From Brugia malayi (Eukaryota; Nematoda; Chromadorea; Rhabditida; Onchocercidae): 64,000 nucleotides of DNA. The position numbers were made by a program, and so were the translations under genes. The stretch spans positions 4,273,221 to 4,337,220 of the forward strand of contig NW_025062479.1 in assembly GCF_000002995.4 (NCBI RefSeq). The letters run 5' to 3'. The notes under the pieces were generated by a model. The model searched no databases and was not told the origin of the DNA. It saw only the letters and a list, made by a program, of their open reading frames with translations. Positions 1 through 11,257 of the stretch are shown here, piece after piece (the stretch's first letter is position 1; the number at the start of each line of letters is the position of its first letter).

Positions 1-2204
1 GATATTATCCACCAGAAATAAGGCTATCTAGGATAGTCAGTTGTTACGAGCTACTGAGAAAAACATTCCAAAGTTTTTTCTTTTAATGTCCTTATTCTCT
101 TCGAAGTTGAATTGCTTAATGAATCGAATATTTTTAGGTCATATCTATATACTAAATATATCTTAAAAATAGCCACCTTTCAACCTATGGCTAGCCTTAC
201 GCAAGAACTTTGAAAAAAAATTTCCAAATTCCAAATGGTAACAATTTGTTCCCATTATACTAACTCTTCTGATTCACATGTAATATAACGACAGTAGAAT
301 CAATAATCATTAGCATCAACTCAATTACATAACACTATAATTACGAAATTGAAAGAAATTAATCTGTGCAAACCCACCAATTAAAATGGAAAAAAGTCGG
401 TGAAAGAGCCTTTACAAAACAGCAATAAATATACCAGCAAAAAGAAACAGTCGAAGTGCATCTTATGTGCAACACTCCACTGTTGTTAATAATAAGAGAA
501 GCTGCACTGCAAATACAGAGGTCACAACTATTAATCATCAATAGCTTTCAAGATAATGTCAATCTGTTATACACAGCAGTTGAATGCTGTGATAGGAGGT
601 CGTGCGGCATAAAATAAAGCGTCTAGAGATAAATTCCTGGCAAAAATTCTTCAGAAACAAGTGGTGAAGCTAAGCTCCAAAAAGCATGTGGTTTAAAGCT
701 TCTATCAGAAACCTACTAATAAGAAATCTCTCTTGCATATATCATCCATACCAAGAAACTTCTCTTATGGCTTTTCTGACTTAACAGTAACAACTCCCTT
801 CACCAGATCTAAACGGTATCAATTAACAACTCAGTCTTAACAAATAACAGCAACAACACTCAGCATCCGCAAACGACGGTTCCTCAGTTTCTTTTAACAC
901 ATTCACGACTAACCGTATTTAGGACCAAACTTACAGCACTTGCCATATTACAGAATATTTGAAAACAGATCTTCATTTACAGATGAAAATAAACAGTGTA
1001 AACCACAATATAAAGAAATCACTTCTTTCAAAAATTACTTAATCAAAGGTTAAAAGCAGTCTACAACTGCAACAAAGAAAACACTGCATTGCACCAGCCC
1101 TCTTTACCACAGTAAATATAAGGAAATAAGTGATCATTGAAAATTCACTTCTGATCCATCAAATAGCTATTAAACTTAATTTAATTAATACTTATTGAAC
1201 ATAACTTAGAAGTTTCGTGCATGGAATGAAACTACCAGTAAACAAAACAGATATTCCTCACTATAGCATAAAAGGTAAGGCTTTCAAAAGTCTCAGGTTA
1301 CTATAATATACTACACACCGGATAACTTTCCAAATAATTCAAAAAACTCAAGATCAAATTGCATAAAAATTTCCAATCGACTGAGGGAAAACATAAAAAA
1401 GCAGTAAAAGAAGTTTTCCCATATGAGTGCAAGTACTTACATCATAAAAGAGATATGAATAACACTTGAGATACAAAAAAAAAAAAACCAGAAAATAACC
1501 GATGAAAAAAATTTCAGCGTAAAATAACTGGAAGCATACAAAAATAGGATATGAAAACAGAAGACCGAGCTTCATCACTCAGATCGGGTATTAATAGCCA
1601 ATCATAAAAAATTCGGACTGGTTCAAATTTCTCTACATTCGGTACATGTCACAAAAAATATAATAATGACAAGAATGTTACACTTCCGCTTTCGTTTCAA
1701 CCAATACCAAAATAATACAAACAATTATTACAAAAATATTTGAACGCACTAGAAGCCATTTCATAAATGGCTTACAATAAATGAATCCATCAGTAAATAC
1801 AGAAAGTGAATAAACAATTTACCGAGGCAAATAGACTGAGTAATAATAAGACCAATCAAATACTACAAAAGTTTTTTCTTCTCAAAAAAATTGATTTCAT
1901 TACAACTAAAACAACTGTCGCAAAAAAAGGAGTAGAAATGACTAGCAAAGATAAACGCAAACCTGCAATACAGCATGAACCAAGAAAATCCAAGAAAAAC
2001 AGCCTGATAAAATAACACCAATCGGCGAGCATCACAATTACATACATGGATATAAGGAAAACAGTTTAAAAAGTGAAATTATTTCAGTGACTCAATCCTT
2101 CTCCATTTGATCTTTGGTCTTTGATATCAGCAAACAAACACTTAAATTCGAATATGAAGCGAAAGAATTAAAATAATAGCAAACTAAGTGGCTCGTTAAT
2201 TAAA
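1..2204. other. AT-rich non-coding stretch downstream of the iPLA2 gene
   Basis: No coding exon could be supported on either strand. The open frames present are short, of low complexity, and have no recognisable motif or convincing splice sites. The region lies 3' of the minus-strand phospholipase gene and probably contains its 3' UTR plus intergenic sequence. Confidence 0.6.
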
Positions 2205-2295
2205 TTAAATCTGAGCGACCCGCCGTTTGCAATTTTGCATCATCATCACTTTTTCTGGCTTCGAAAAGATGTCGTCTGCGCCAAGCAGGTCCCAG
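2205..2295 (-). CDS. PLA2G6: candidate alternative last exon of the iPLA2 gene
   Basis: On the minus strand an acceptor (TTAAAG) at 2296-2297 is followed by a 91-nt stretch that stays open to a TAA at 2205-2207. It fits in phase with a donor (GAG|GTAAAT) at 2560/2561, which overlaps the read-through stop TAA at 2557-2559. Use of this intron would replace the final R-stop with about 30 residues beginning SWDLLGADDIFSKPEK, giving about 1031 instead of 1002 residues. The block is visibly more GC-rich than its flanks, as exons here are. A frame of this length can be open by chance, and human PLA2G6 offers no clear homology for the tail. Confidence 0.4.
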
Positions 2296-2556
2296 CTTTA
2301 ACAAATACCAAGTCACTTTTCAATTCTTTAAAGACATTCCCTTCCATTTTAAATCACCATGATTCACATAAACTAATAAAGTAAAACATCTTAAAGATTA
2401 TCCCTGCACTGAATATACCTCGACTGAAAAACAATCAATTTTCAATCCTAAATGTGAACATAATTCTCGTGAAAATTTTCAAAATATTTCAACTCAATTG
2501 ATGGGAATGAACTTTTCGAGTTAATGCAATCGAATGCAGTGGAAGAACTTTAAAAT

Positions 2557-5500
2557 TTACCTCGTCATATTAACATTATTTTTATAGCGAATTTTATAAT
2601 GGCAAACCTTTCTAAGAAGCCCATGTATTTTCTCCATTTCACAACGCATCGTGTTACAATACTGCACGCAATCCCACATCATACGTGCTATATCAGTATC
2701 ATCCCGCGTATCCATCGGGATATCTTTATGAAGTGGTGCGGAGAGTCGAAAAAATGGCACATTCATATTGTGACACCAGGAACGAGCTCGTTCTACTGGC
2801 GCTCCTTCCGTTGCTGTCACCTGGAAATTGTAATTAACAATTCTTATTTTTCACAACGGATCACATTATATACAAAACTGTCTCGAAAAATTGTAAAACT
2901 GAATACATTCAATGCCTAAAAACCTGCTCGACGAGTATAACTCCCAGATTTTTGATGGCAACAGCAGAAGAATATGGATTTGATGAGATTTCCAAGTTTG
3001 ATGTTGACAAAGGCATTGTTGGAATAGCACCGGTACCGACGCTTAACAAACATCCAAGTTGTATGGCATTATTTTCTGAACTTGTCTGAAAAATATTTGA
3101 AAAACATACTGCATACAGCAGAACCAGCCTTTTTTCAAAGTCAAAACAAAGCAAACAAATAATCAAGCATTTTTTGTACTCAAACATCATAAATTAAAAT
3201 GACAACTGCCATGAAATCTGCCATCTACATTTGTCAGAATCTAAAACATAGAAAGTATGAAAAGATAAAAAAGATAAAAAAAATTGCTTTCTGAAATCTT
3301 ACAACCTACCAAAAAATGGTTCGTAGTATTCCAAAACGCTAATTCAGAAAGCAATTCTAAGGCAGGGTTATTTGAAATAATGCCTCCATCAATATACCTA
3401 TTATCAACAGAACTAAAATACGTCGGTGCTGCTGAAGTCCTTCGCAGTGCTTTCCACAGTAAGGTATCTACAAAGGTTGCCATTATCAATTTTGGATAAT
3501 ACAAAGAAACTGCTCATAGGATGAATAATTTTCCGAACAAAACAGTCGGACTACCGAATATAACGTACCAGCGGGATCGGCATATCCAAGGGACGAATTT
3601 TCTTCATCCGACAAAGGTAATCGAAAATTTCGCATTAGTTCCAAGCGCACTGGGAAACAATCAGCTCGTACTGTTGTCAAAATCATTCTTAAAAACAACG
3701 ATGATATAAACCTTACAGATATAAAATCAATCCTGTAACACTAAAAACAGTGTCAAATTCATAAATCACAGAGAACGAGAATCCATACTTACTTAGGCCA
3801 AGGTACAGAAGCCAGAGTCATATCTGTGCCAACTTCTGCTTGTATAAATAATTCTAATAAAGATGTATTATACGGTCGCGCCCAGCTATCAAAAATAAGA
3901 TCTTTTAGACGCAAATAAATTTGCTGGCAGTCACGCAATGTTTTCCCTGCAAACAAGTTCTCATAGTTAACCAGATCAAGAATACTACATAATTACAGCA
4001 ACAAATCATTCGGACACCTTATAATCAATACTTATTCAAAAGAACAAACCTAACGCCAAAGCAGCAGCAATGATTCCACCTGTAGAGGTACCAGCAACCA
4101 TATCAAAATATGAGAAAAATGGCTCGCCCATCATTTTCTCAAGTTCCAGCAGCATCTAAAAAATTATCCTTTTCTTCATTCTCACCAGAGTCCAATTTTA
4201 ATCTCCTTCATGAGAAAAAGGAACATCTACAGATTATCAAAACGAAATGAAACACAAAATAAGGAAAAAATGAAAGAAAAAACAATTATTACCTGTATGA
4301 TAACAAGACCGCGAATCCCACCACCATCAAGTGATAATAAGCACACGAAATCTGGGGTATCCTTCTTTGCCGCTAATTCTTCCAACCTCTTCATCATTCG
4401 TTCATAACAAAACTAAAATATACCAAAAATGACAAAACAAATATCAATTTCCAGACCGTAAATTCTAAACTACAGTGAATTCAAAAAGCATTAACGTACA
4501 ATGCGCACAAACCTTTTGTTTAAAATCCTGAATAGAGTTGCTGACTTCAACATCTACAGATGTTTCAAGATCATCCATGAAAGCAGAACTACCAGTTCGA
4601 GGAATCATATAATTTTCAGCACTTTCTATCAATGACCATGAAGCATCTTTCATTTCATCCAGCTTCTTACCATTTACGCACCCAGAAACACATCCACTTT
4701 TCCCTCCACTATCGCAGCGACGTGCACCACAAATTGCAAGACTTTTTACCAGATCCCATCTGACAACAACATTTTTACTAACAAATTTACGAACAGAATG
4801 CAATGCAAAAACTTTATACTTTAATCTTACTCTTGAAGTTTAGATGCAAGATGTCGCGGTGTTTCACCATGTTTATTCTTTACATTTGGATCAGCACCTA
4901 GGCACAGAAGTAAACGAGTCATTAATAAATCTCTTCTTGAAACAGATAAATGAAGCGCGGTATCACCACTTTGATCTGACACATTCAAGTCGCAGTTATA
5001 AGACGACAAAGTCATGACCATACCTAAGAATTATTTTTCAATTAACCAAGATGGCATATTCCTAGCATAATTTCCCAAATAGTAAAAAATGGAGAATTAC
5101 GCTCTACTCTTCGTAGAAGTAAATACAATCTATATTATGGGAGACTAAACTAACAAAAGAAAAGACAGCTGATTACGAGAACCACTAACCAACATCACCC
5201 CTACTGACGTACATATGAATAGGCGCCTGTCCAGCATTGTTTCGAGCATTCAGATCAAGTTCCTTGTGTTTAAGGGATAGTAAGCCCATTAGCGGTGTCT
5301 TAAATTGTGCTGCGTGTAATACCGTATTCCCCGTGGCTGGGTCTTTTTCATGCAGCAATTTGGGAGAAGCTTCCAGTAATGTCCGAATTACTTCCGTTGA
5401 TTTGCCTTTACTTTGCATGGCTTCAAAGAGTGGAGATCGTCCAGCAACACGAATATTGACCTCGGCACCATGTGAGATTAATGTTGATACAATTCGTGGA

Positions 5501-7185
5501 TTCGCATTCCGAATTGCAATCAGCACAGGAGTATATCCATCATGATTGGTTGTATTCAAAAGAGGATGTGTTTTTTCAAATTCCCAAAGCAATTCCAACA
5601 TAGTCACCGAAGCCAAGGCGGCATAATGTAATGAATTATTCCCTTTAATGTCTCGTGCTGTCGGATCGGCACCAAGTTCTAGAAGTCTTCGAACGATTTC
5701 CAAGCGATGCATTTCTATCGCAAGCATCAGTGGATAACGACCTTCCGGCTGAGCAGTTACTTGAAGCATTCTGGAAAATTTTTGGTTTCAAAATTGTTTC
5801 ACAACTGAAATAAGTGAAAAACGATTTCAAAAAAAGGAGTCTGCAGCGTGCATCCACCAAACAGTTTTTTATACATATATCTGAAGCGACTTACACATCA
5901 AATAAATCCTCATTTGTTGCCTGAAACCTTTTAATGCTTTCATTTGTAAAAAAATCGACCCGATTTGTCGCGATTGCAATTGGAACGATTAGCCAAAGCG
6001 GATGAGCACGCAGCGCTGTTACCAAATCTCGTACTAGTCTTCGATTATCATTTTGCATGTCTGTAAAAAAGTTAACAGTTCACCATAAAGAAATACAAAA
6101 GACAAAGTTCTATGACAAACAAATATTCAAGAAAAGCATATCGGAGAGTAAAATATACTTACCAAGCAGCATAAACAATGCTTCACAATCATAGCACCGA
6201 TTACATAAATCGATAGCTTCTTGAATTTCATGGGTACGGAATATGCTTACAGTAACAAGCAATTCGACCTCTTCTCGTCTGTTATCGTTCTTTTCTTCAT
6301 TTTCTTTCGAAAACAGTACATGGAACAGTGGTGCAGCAGGTCGATTTTTCAGTGTACCTTGCACCACGCGTAATCCTTTTCTGCTGTTACTGTGAGGATA
6401 GACGGAATTATGAGCTCGTAACAACTCCACCGGAAATGGCACTACCTGCATAACAGAATCAGTTAAATATGTAATCTTCTATCCAGTGAAACCAATAGTT
6501 TACATATAATAATGTCGTATGTAAAGAGTAAGAAATGGAATACTTCATAACAATCAGAAGGTATCCAGTAATCTTCACCAAAAACGCGTTCTCGTGCGCT
6601 TGACCAGAGCTCACCAAGTTTATGTGAAACTTGAGCTAATGAAAACAAACTGAAAAACTTAAAGTTTGTAAAAGGGGAAAAACTGTGATAGAATCTCTTG
6701 ACTTCTGCCTAACACACAGATTACATTAATGATGTCCACTACAGCTTGATGAAGATTGATTTAGTTGTTTTATTCTAAAACACCAATACACACTGCAGCA
6801 TAACAAAGTTCTCCATGTACCCACAAGAATCTGACCTTGGTTTGACCGAGGTTTTCCTGACTGTTGGTGATGGTGGTGGTGTAGGAACGCCTTCCTCAGA
6901 TGTTAGAGCAGCTGATGGAATACTTCCCATCTCTGATAAAACAGCCGTCGTTGTTGTTTCAGTATTCGCTCGAGCTTCATCAATTTCTCGTGATGAAGAC
7001 AACTTCAGAGACGATTTGCTGATTGTTGTTGTTAAGTCACTGTACAACAAAGAAGCGGTACCAATTTGCTCATCATTTATTTCAACTGTTTTTTCACTCT
7101 CAGTTTTATTATCATCAGCATCACTTATCTGAGAATTAATGTCCACAGTTATGGGTTCTAATGTTGATGTATTTAAATCGGTCAT
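2557..7185 (-). CDS. PLA2G6: Ankyrin-repeat calcium-independent phospholipase A2 (PLA2G6/iPLA2-beta type), 14 exons
   Basis: Hydrolyses the sn-2 ester of glycerophospholipids without calcium; the family acts in membrane remodelling in the cytosol and at mitochondria. Exons, 5' to 3' on the minus strand: 6836-7185, 6544-6649, 6163-6445, 5895-6060, 5190-5770, 4831-5023, 4513-4759, 4293-4412, 4050-4155, 3793-3946, 3569-3687, 3310-3467, 2924-3085, 2557-2820. All phases agree and the product is about 1002 aa, against about 806 in human PLA2G6. Residues 1-117 are a Ser/Thr/Glu-rich, probably disordered leader. Ankyrin repeats span about 300-560 (motifs such as GNTVLHAA and GDTALHLS). The patatin domain follows, with the oxyanion motif DGGGIRG near 670, the nucleophile elbow GTSTG (Ser about 705) and the catalytic Asp in IDGG near 835, so both dyad residues are present. 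The C-terminal VERARSWC and FFRL blocks match the mammalian tail. The extended N-terminus is the main difference from the vertebrate protein. Confidence 0.9.
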
Positions 7186-8275
7186 TGAGTATACACTCGT
7201 CTATTGCCTTCTTCGCTCCTTAATATTCATTATGATTGCTTTCACCTTTAAAAACACTGGTTATATATATTAATAAGGACAAATTATATCACACTTCATT
7301 CGATAACAGCACATTTACGCTCGTAAGGCATAAAACGCTGAGGTGATTCCTTCGTAATTGTAGCCCTTCATACATTATATACTTTATGGAAATTTTTGGT
7401 AACTGCAACAGCTGACGATATATAACCATACTTCCTAATTATATAGTATTATTCAGCTCAATGAATATCGACCCATAAAAACTGTGCATATGATTTAATG
7501 CCCAAAATACATGTGTTTAAACATAAAATGTAGCATCATTTTAATTTATCCTGAGAATAAAATACTCAGCAAATAAATCGTTTGCAAACTAAAGTACTCG
7601 ACGAATAAGGTTTGTTCTTTCGCTTTTCATCTTTTATCTGATGGGAATTTGAATATTTCACCGAAACTTGGTATCAGTCCTTCACTAACAAAAGAAACGT
7701 CTAAGATCCATTCAAAGGAACAAAAGAGACCTTAATAATTTAAAAACTTCGAAATGCAATATTATACAACTTGTATCTCAACCCACCCTCTACATTCCAG
7801 CAGAAAATACATAATTTTCTAATACTAATTTTGCACTGATACTATACCATCTACTTCCTTGCAACCTTTCTCCAGTAATTGTAGCAGTACTTTTAATCAT
7901 AGCAGACTTTGGCATAAGTCAGGAAGGGTCACCCCATGCAATTTTGTGTCCCAAATGGAAACTCCCTATTAACAAGGGGCAGCTGCGAGAGGAGAGGAAG
8001 TAGTGAAGCGACAGATGTCACCACTGGGAGTTGATAGAGAAGAGACCTAGAACGGAGTAGATCTAATACACCACTACCATGTATAGTAGCTATTCATCCT
8101 CTCTCGAAAGTTTTAATTCTCATCATAGAAGCGAAACACTGATAGCCTCATGAACTGTCTTGTGTGAATTTACCTCACAGTCAGAGAACTAAGCTGAATC
8201 TGTCGTTGTTTCGGTTTGGCTACAAATGCTCTCATAGCTGACCAATACAAGCTGAGTTCCAATCACTAGTTCTTT

Positions 8276-8301
8276 GGATTTCAATGGGTTAATTGAAATC
8301 C
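8276..8301. repeat. 10-bp perfect inverted repeat, 6-nt loop
   Basis: The arms GGATTTCAAT (8276-8285) and ATTGAAATCC (8292-8301) are exact reverse complements around GGGTTA. Short hairpins of this size arise by chance in AT-rich DNA, so no function is claimed. Confidence 0.5.
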
Positions 8302-9131
8302 TCTTTCAATTTGATTGCGTTCTCCGTGAAATTTATACTGCAGTGAAACGTGAAACCACTTATTAATGTTTTCAACACGCAAAAGATTTTCTCTGATAGT
8401 TTTTGTTTGACAGTGTTCCATTTATAGTGGGCATAAACTATAATATATTTCAAAACATTGTCGTCTTTTTGATTTCATTTCTTCACTAAGCAGCGCAACC
8501 ATTTCCATAACAGATTGTCTTGTATGAAGTGATAAGGATGTCCATTTAGTGATTTTTGAGCTTCAAAAGTCCGAAACTTAAATTATAGTACCTCTCTGAA
8601 TTAAAAATAATAGTATTCAAGGGTTTGCAAAAGACTACAGTAATTGAAAACTGTCATTTGTTCAGAACTGTTTCAGATTTGCTCACATAATGTGTTCCCA
8701 TGGTAATGATAAACGCTTGCTCTCCTGATGCAACAACACTCATCCATTTTATGGCATTGTTTTGCTAAGATTTCCTATTAATTAGTCATTTATAAAATTA
8801 GGAAGACAGTAATCTCGCAGTATTGTTCCCAAAAAATATAGTTTGAAAATTGAGCTTGTGACCCCCTTCTCCTCTTTCTTTACTCTTCTACATGCTGAAG
8901 CTATGAATATTTTTTCTCCATTTTTCTCAATGGATTCTGCAGGACTGCTAAAGAAGCTGTGAGCGGGTTGTATTGGTGGTAGTGCAGATAACATCTGATA
9001 CTTTTAAAAAACATAAGGTTAGGAAAATCATTTTAATTATGAGGCATCTAAATGAAGAAGTCCCAGTACTTTATATTGATTGCTTGCGCATACTAGGCTT
9101 GCGTCCCTCTTCTTCTCTTTCTTCCTTTCTA

Positions 9132-9154
9132 TGTGTGTGTGTGTGTGTGTGTGT
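9132..9154. repeat. (TG)n microsatellite
   Basis: About eleven uninterrupted TG units within intergenic DNA. Confidence 0.95.
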
Positions 9155-10359
9155 TTCTGTGTTTGTGGACTCATTATATGTCCCAGTGTCCAGTGATTTC
9201 AACAAGGTTCTTTTTTCAGAAGCCTATCTATGTATTTGTTATTTGTATGCTTTATTATTGCTAAACTTAGTTAAAACTATTACCCAGTCCCAGTACTTTA
9301 TTGTCCGTGTGTGATTGGGTTTAAATAATTTTCTGACTAACTGAGATTAATATTTTTCCTCGAAAATCATATTGAATTTTATAGACAATTTTTGAAATGT
9401 ATCTATTATGTGATCAGATTACTATACACAGTCATTACTGAGAGACTTTCATTCTGGAACTTTCGTTCAGGTTTTATACAATGGACCGTCGAGGAGGATT
9501 TCAGGGTGGTTTCGGCAGCGTCAACACCGGTAGTTTTGATGAAAGATGGTCCAGGTATTTAAACTAAACTACTTCTCAACGAGAAAGAAATACTCAAGCT
9601 ACATTTGTTGCAAACCTTAAAAGCAAAATTTTCACTCTCTGAGTCAGTTTGCACCTTATCTGGCCCACTAAAAGTTTTTTTTGAAATTGAATTCTCCCAT
9701 GTTCTTTCCACCAGAATTTGCCTTCGCACTTCCTGAAAATGTAAAGCTATGGAATCTATTCTGCACATTAATAAAATAAAAAACTGATTTCAACATTATG
9801 TAATCTTTGAAAATGAGTTTTTATTTATTATTTGGTATTCATCCAAACCGGAAAATTAATGTATATATTTATTTTTCAACGTATTTAATAGTTAAACTAG
9901 CGATAGAAATAAGATTAGCCCTTTCTCTTTTTAGAATTCCAATTTTCTAAATTCTTGAGAAACCTTGCAGTTCAACGAGAAATCAAGGTGCTGGACCACG
10001 GCGAATAGGTAGTGGTTTACGTCGTATAACAATTGATTGGGATAAGCCATGGATTCCGGTAACAAAGCTTGGCCGTTTGGTAAAAGATGGACGAGTAGCT
10101 ACAATAGAAGAGATCTATCATAGATCGATACCCATCCTAGTTGGTCACCTTGTCATTGTCATTCAATAATAGCCTCATGATTAGTGCGAAACTTGGGGGG
10201 AAATAAAGGAAGAATTGAAAGGAACCTGCATATAGATGAAACATAACACAGAAATCAAAGGGAAACAGGCTGGGTTGGGTAATAACAAACAAAGCGCTGA
10301 CACTTCTAAAGGTAACCGAGTCTCAAGGGGTTGAAAAGTTTACTGCCAGAATACGCTAG

Positions 10360-10465
10360 CGCTATGAAACAGAAAGACTGGAAAATTTTGGTCTTAAATT
10401 TGGTATGGCATTTGAAATAATTGATGGTATGCTTGACTATACTGTTGACCTGACTGTACTGACAT
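10360..10465 (+). pseudogene. Fragment resembling bacterial polyprenyl diphosphate synthase (Wolbachia-like insertion)
   Basis: An open stretch reads ETERLENFGLKFGMAF followed by EIIDGMLDYT. This resembles the second aspartate-rich region of octaprenyl/polyprenyl synthases (typical form: NYG..LGIAFQI.DD.LDY). The second Asp of the DDxxD motif is Gly here, and the frame ends at a TAA soon after, so it is a decayed fragment. It lies in intron 2 of the S2-like pseudogene and abuts the 3' end of an inverted atpE remnant. The bacterial assignment rests on motif memory over about 30 residues and on the neighbouring atpE. Confidence 0.6.
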
Positions 10466-10468
10466 GTG

Positions 10469-10689
10469 CTAAGTAACAAACATCATTGCAAGAACAAACG
10501 CGAGCAACCCCGTAAAATCAATCCTGCCAGTACCAACATAAACTAAATTTTCATCTTACCTTTCGATTTAGGGTTTCTTGTAAGACCAGTTAGCATAGTA
10601 GAAAATATATTTGCTACATGAAGACCTGCCTCGAGCATGCCAAGTACACTTAAACCAATCGCTATAAACTTTAAAGCTGCTAAATCCAT
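10469..10689 (-). pseudogene. atpE: Degenerate bacterial ATP synthase subunit c gene (atpE), Wolbachia-like nuclear insertion
   Basis: Read on the minus strand, an ATG at 10687-10689 opens MDLAALKFIAIGLSVLGM, continues through VANIFSTMLTGLTRNP and reaches KGKMK. A one-base frame change then restores VYVGTGRIDFTGLL and AFVLAMMFVT, with a stop at 10469-10471. This is the two-helix hairpin of an alphaproteobacterial F0 subunit c of normal size (about 73-75 aa). The loop motif ARNP appears as TRNP. The Gly-rich first helix has bulky replacements (GMLEAGLHVA), and the proton-binding acidic residue of helix 2 falls in the altered GRIDFTG segment. A Shine-Dalgarno-like AAAGGTG sits just upstream of the ATG, a bacterial feature. 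It lies inside an intron of the S2-like pseudogene and cannot encode an active subunit. Confidence 0.82.
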
Positions 10690-11257
10690 ATATCACCTTT
10701 AACTATTTCTTCAATGTATTAATCATATTCTAGAGAAAAGTCAATTACTTTACTGCATCTAATAAATATACTGCAGGAATATCAATTTTCTGAATCCAAG
10801 GTTATGTTTCCTTTCACAGTTTTGAAATTTATATAGTGTGTTGAGCCAGTTATATATATAATCGTCGGTAATCTTTAAAAAAAAAAAACTCTCTAACGAA
10901 AGAAACGATTACTTAATTCTTTTCGAATTGATGGTTCCTACTCAAAGCTGCGCCAGTTAAAATTTAATGAAAGAGAAAGGAATAAAAGAATTGCAGGAAT
11001 ATCAAATTGTGGATCTATTAGTACCAAATCTGAAGGAGCAGGTATTGAAGATTCTTCCGGTACAAAAGGAAGTTCGAAATGGGTTGCGCACTCGATTTCG
11101 AGCGTTTGTTGCTATTGGTGACAAGAATGGGCACGTGGGTCTTGGGATGCAGTGTGCAAAACGTGTCAGCACCGCGATCAGACTTGCAATTTATCGTGCA
11201 AAGACAGCAGTGGTGCCTGTACGACGAGCCTATTGGCCTGTTTTCCTTGCAATCTAA

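Larger units (their letters stand above)
7186..9480. other. Intergenic region between the iPLA2 gene and the S2-like gene
   Basis: No exon could be supported. It holds the presumed iPLA2 promoter side (7186 upward on the minus strand), a short perfect inverted repeat at 8276-8301 and a TG microsatellite at 9132-9154. A less AT-rich block at about 7900-8060 contains no convincing open frame; a decayed repeat is possible, but I did not recognise one. Confidence 0.5.
9481..11257 (+). pseudogene. rps-2: Divergent, truncated ribosomal protein S2 (uS5) copy with interrupted intron
   Basis: Three in-frame blocks resemble eukaryotic small-subunit protein S2: 9481-9554 (MDRRGGFQGGFGS start), 9971-10139 (containing [17 protein letters not shown] and [11 protein letters not shown]) and 10997-11257 ([39 protein letters not shown] and [10 protein letters not shown]). 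Splice sites are plausible (GTATTT/TTGCAG; GTTGGT/TTGCAG) and phases agree, giving 167 aa. Human S2 is about 293 aa. Here the frame ends nine residues after the Val-Pro-Val-Arg-Arg block, so the C-terminal ~120 residues, including the GNKIGKPHT region, are absent and were not found downstream. The N-terminal RGG-rich run is nearly missing, and normally invariant positions differ (GYW to AYW, IRGAI to IRLAI). With bacterial fragments in intron 2 this is best read as a decayed duplicate; expression as a short protein cannot be excluded. The active S2 gene must lie elsewhere. Confidence 0.75.

Noticed and set aside
1806..2015. Lys-rich plus-strand open frame
   Set aside because: Low complexity, no splice context, no motif; typical of AT-rich intergenic DNA.
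8782..8994. 70-codon minus-strand open frame in the iPLA2/S2 spacer
   Set aside because: No recognisable motif, no partner exons and no promoter or trans-splice acceptor in place; length is expected by chance.
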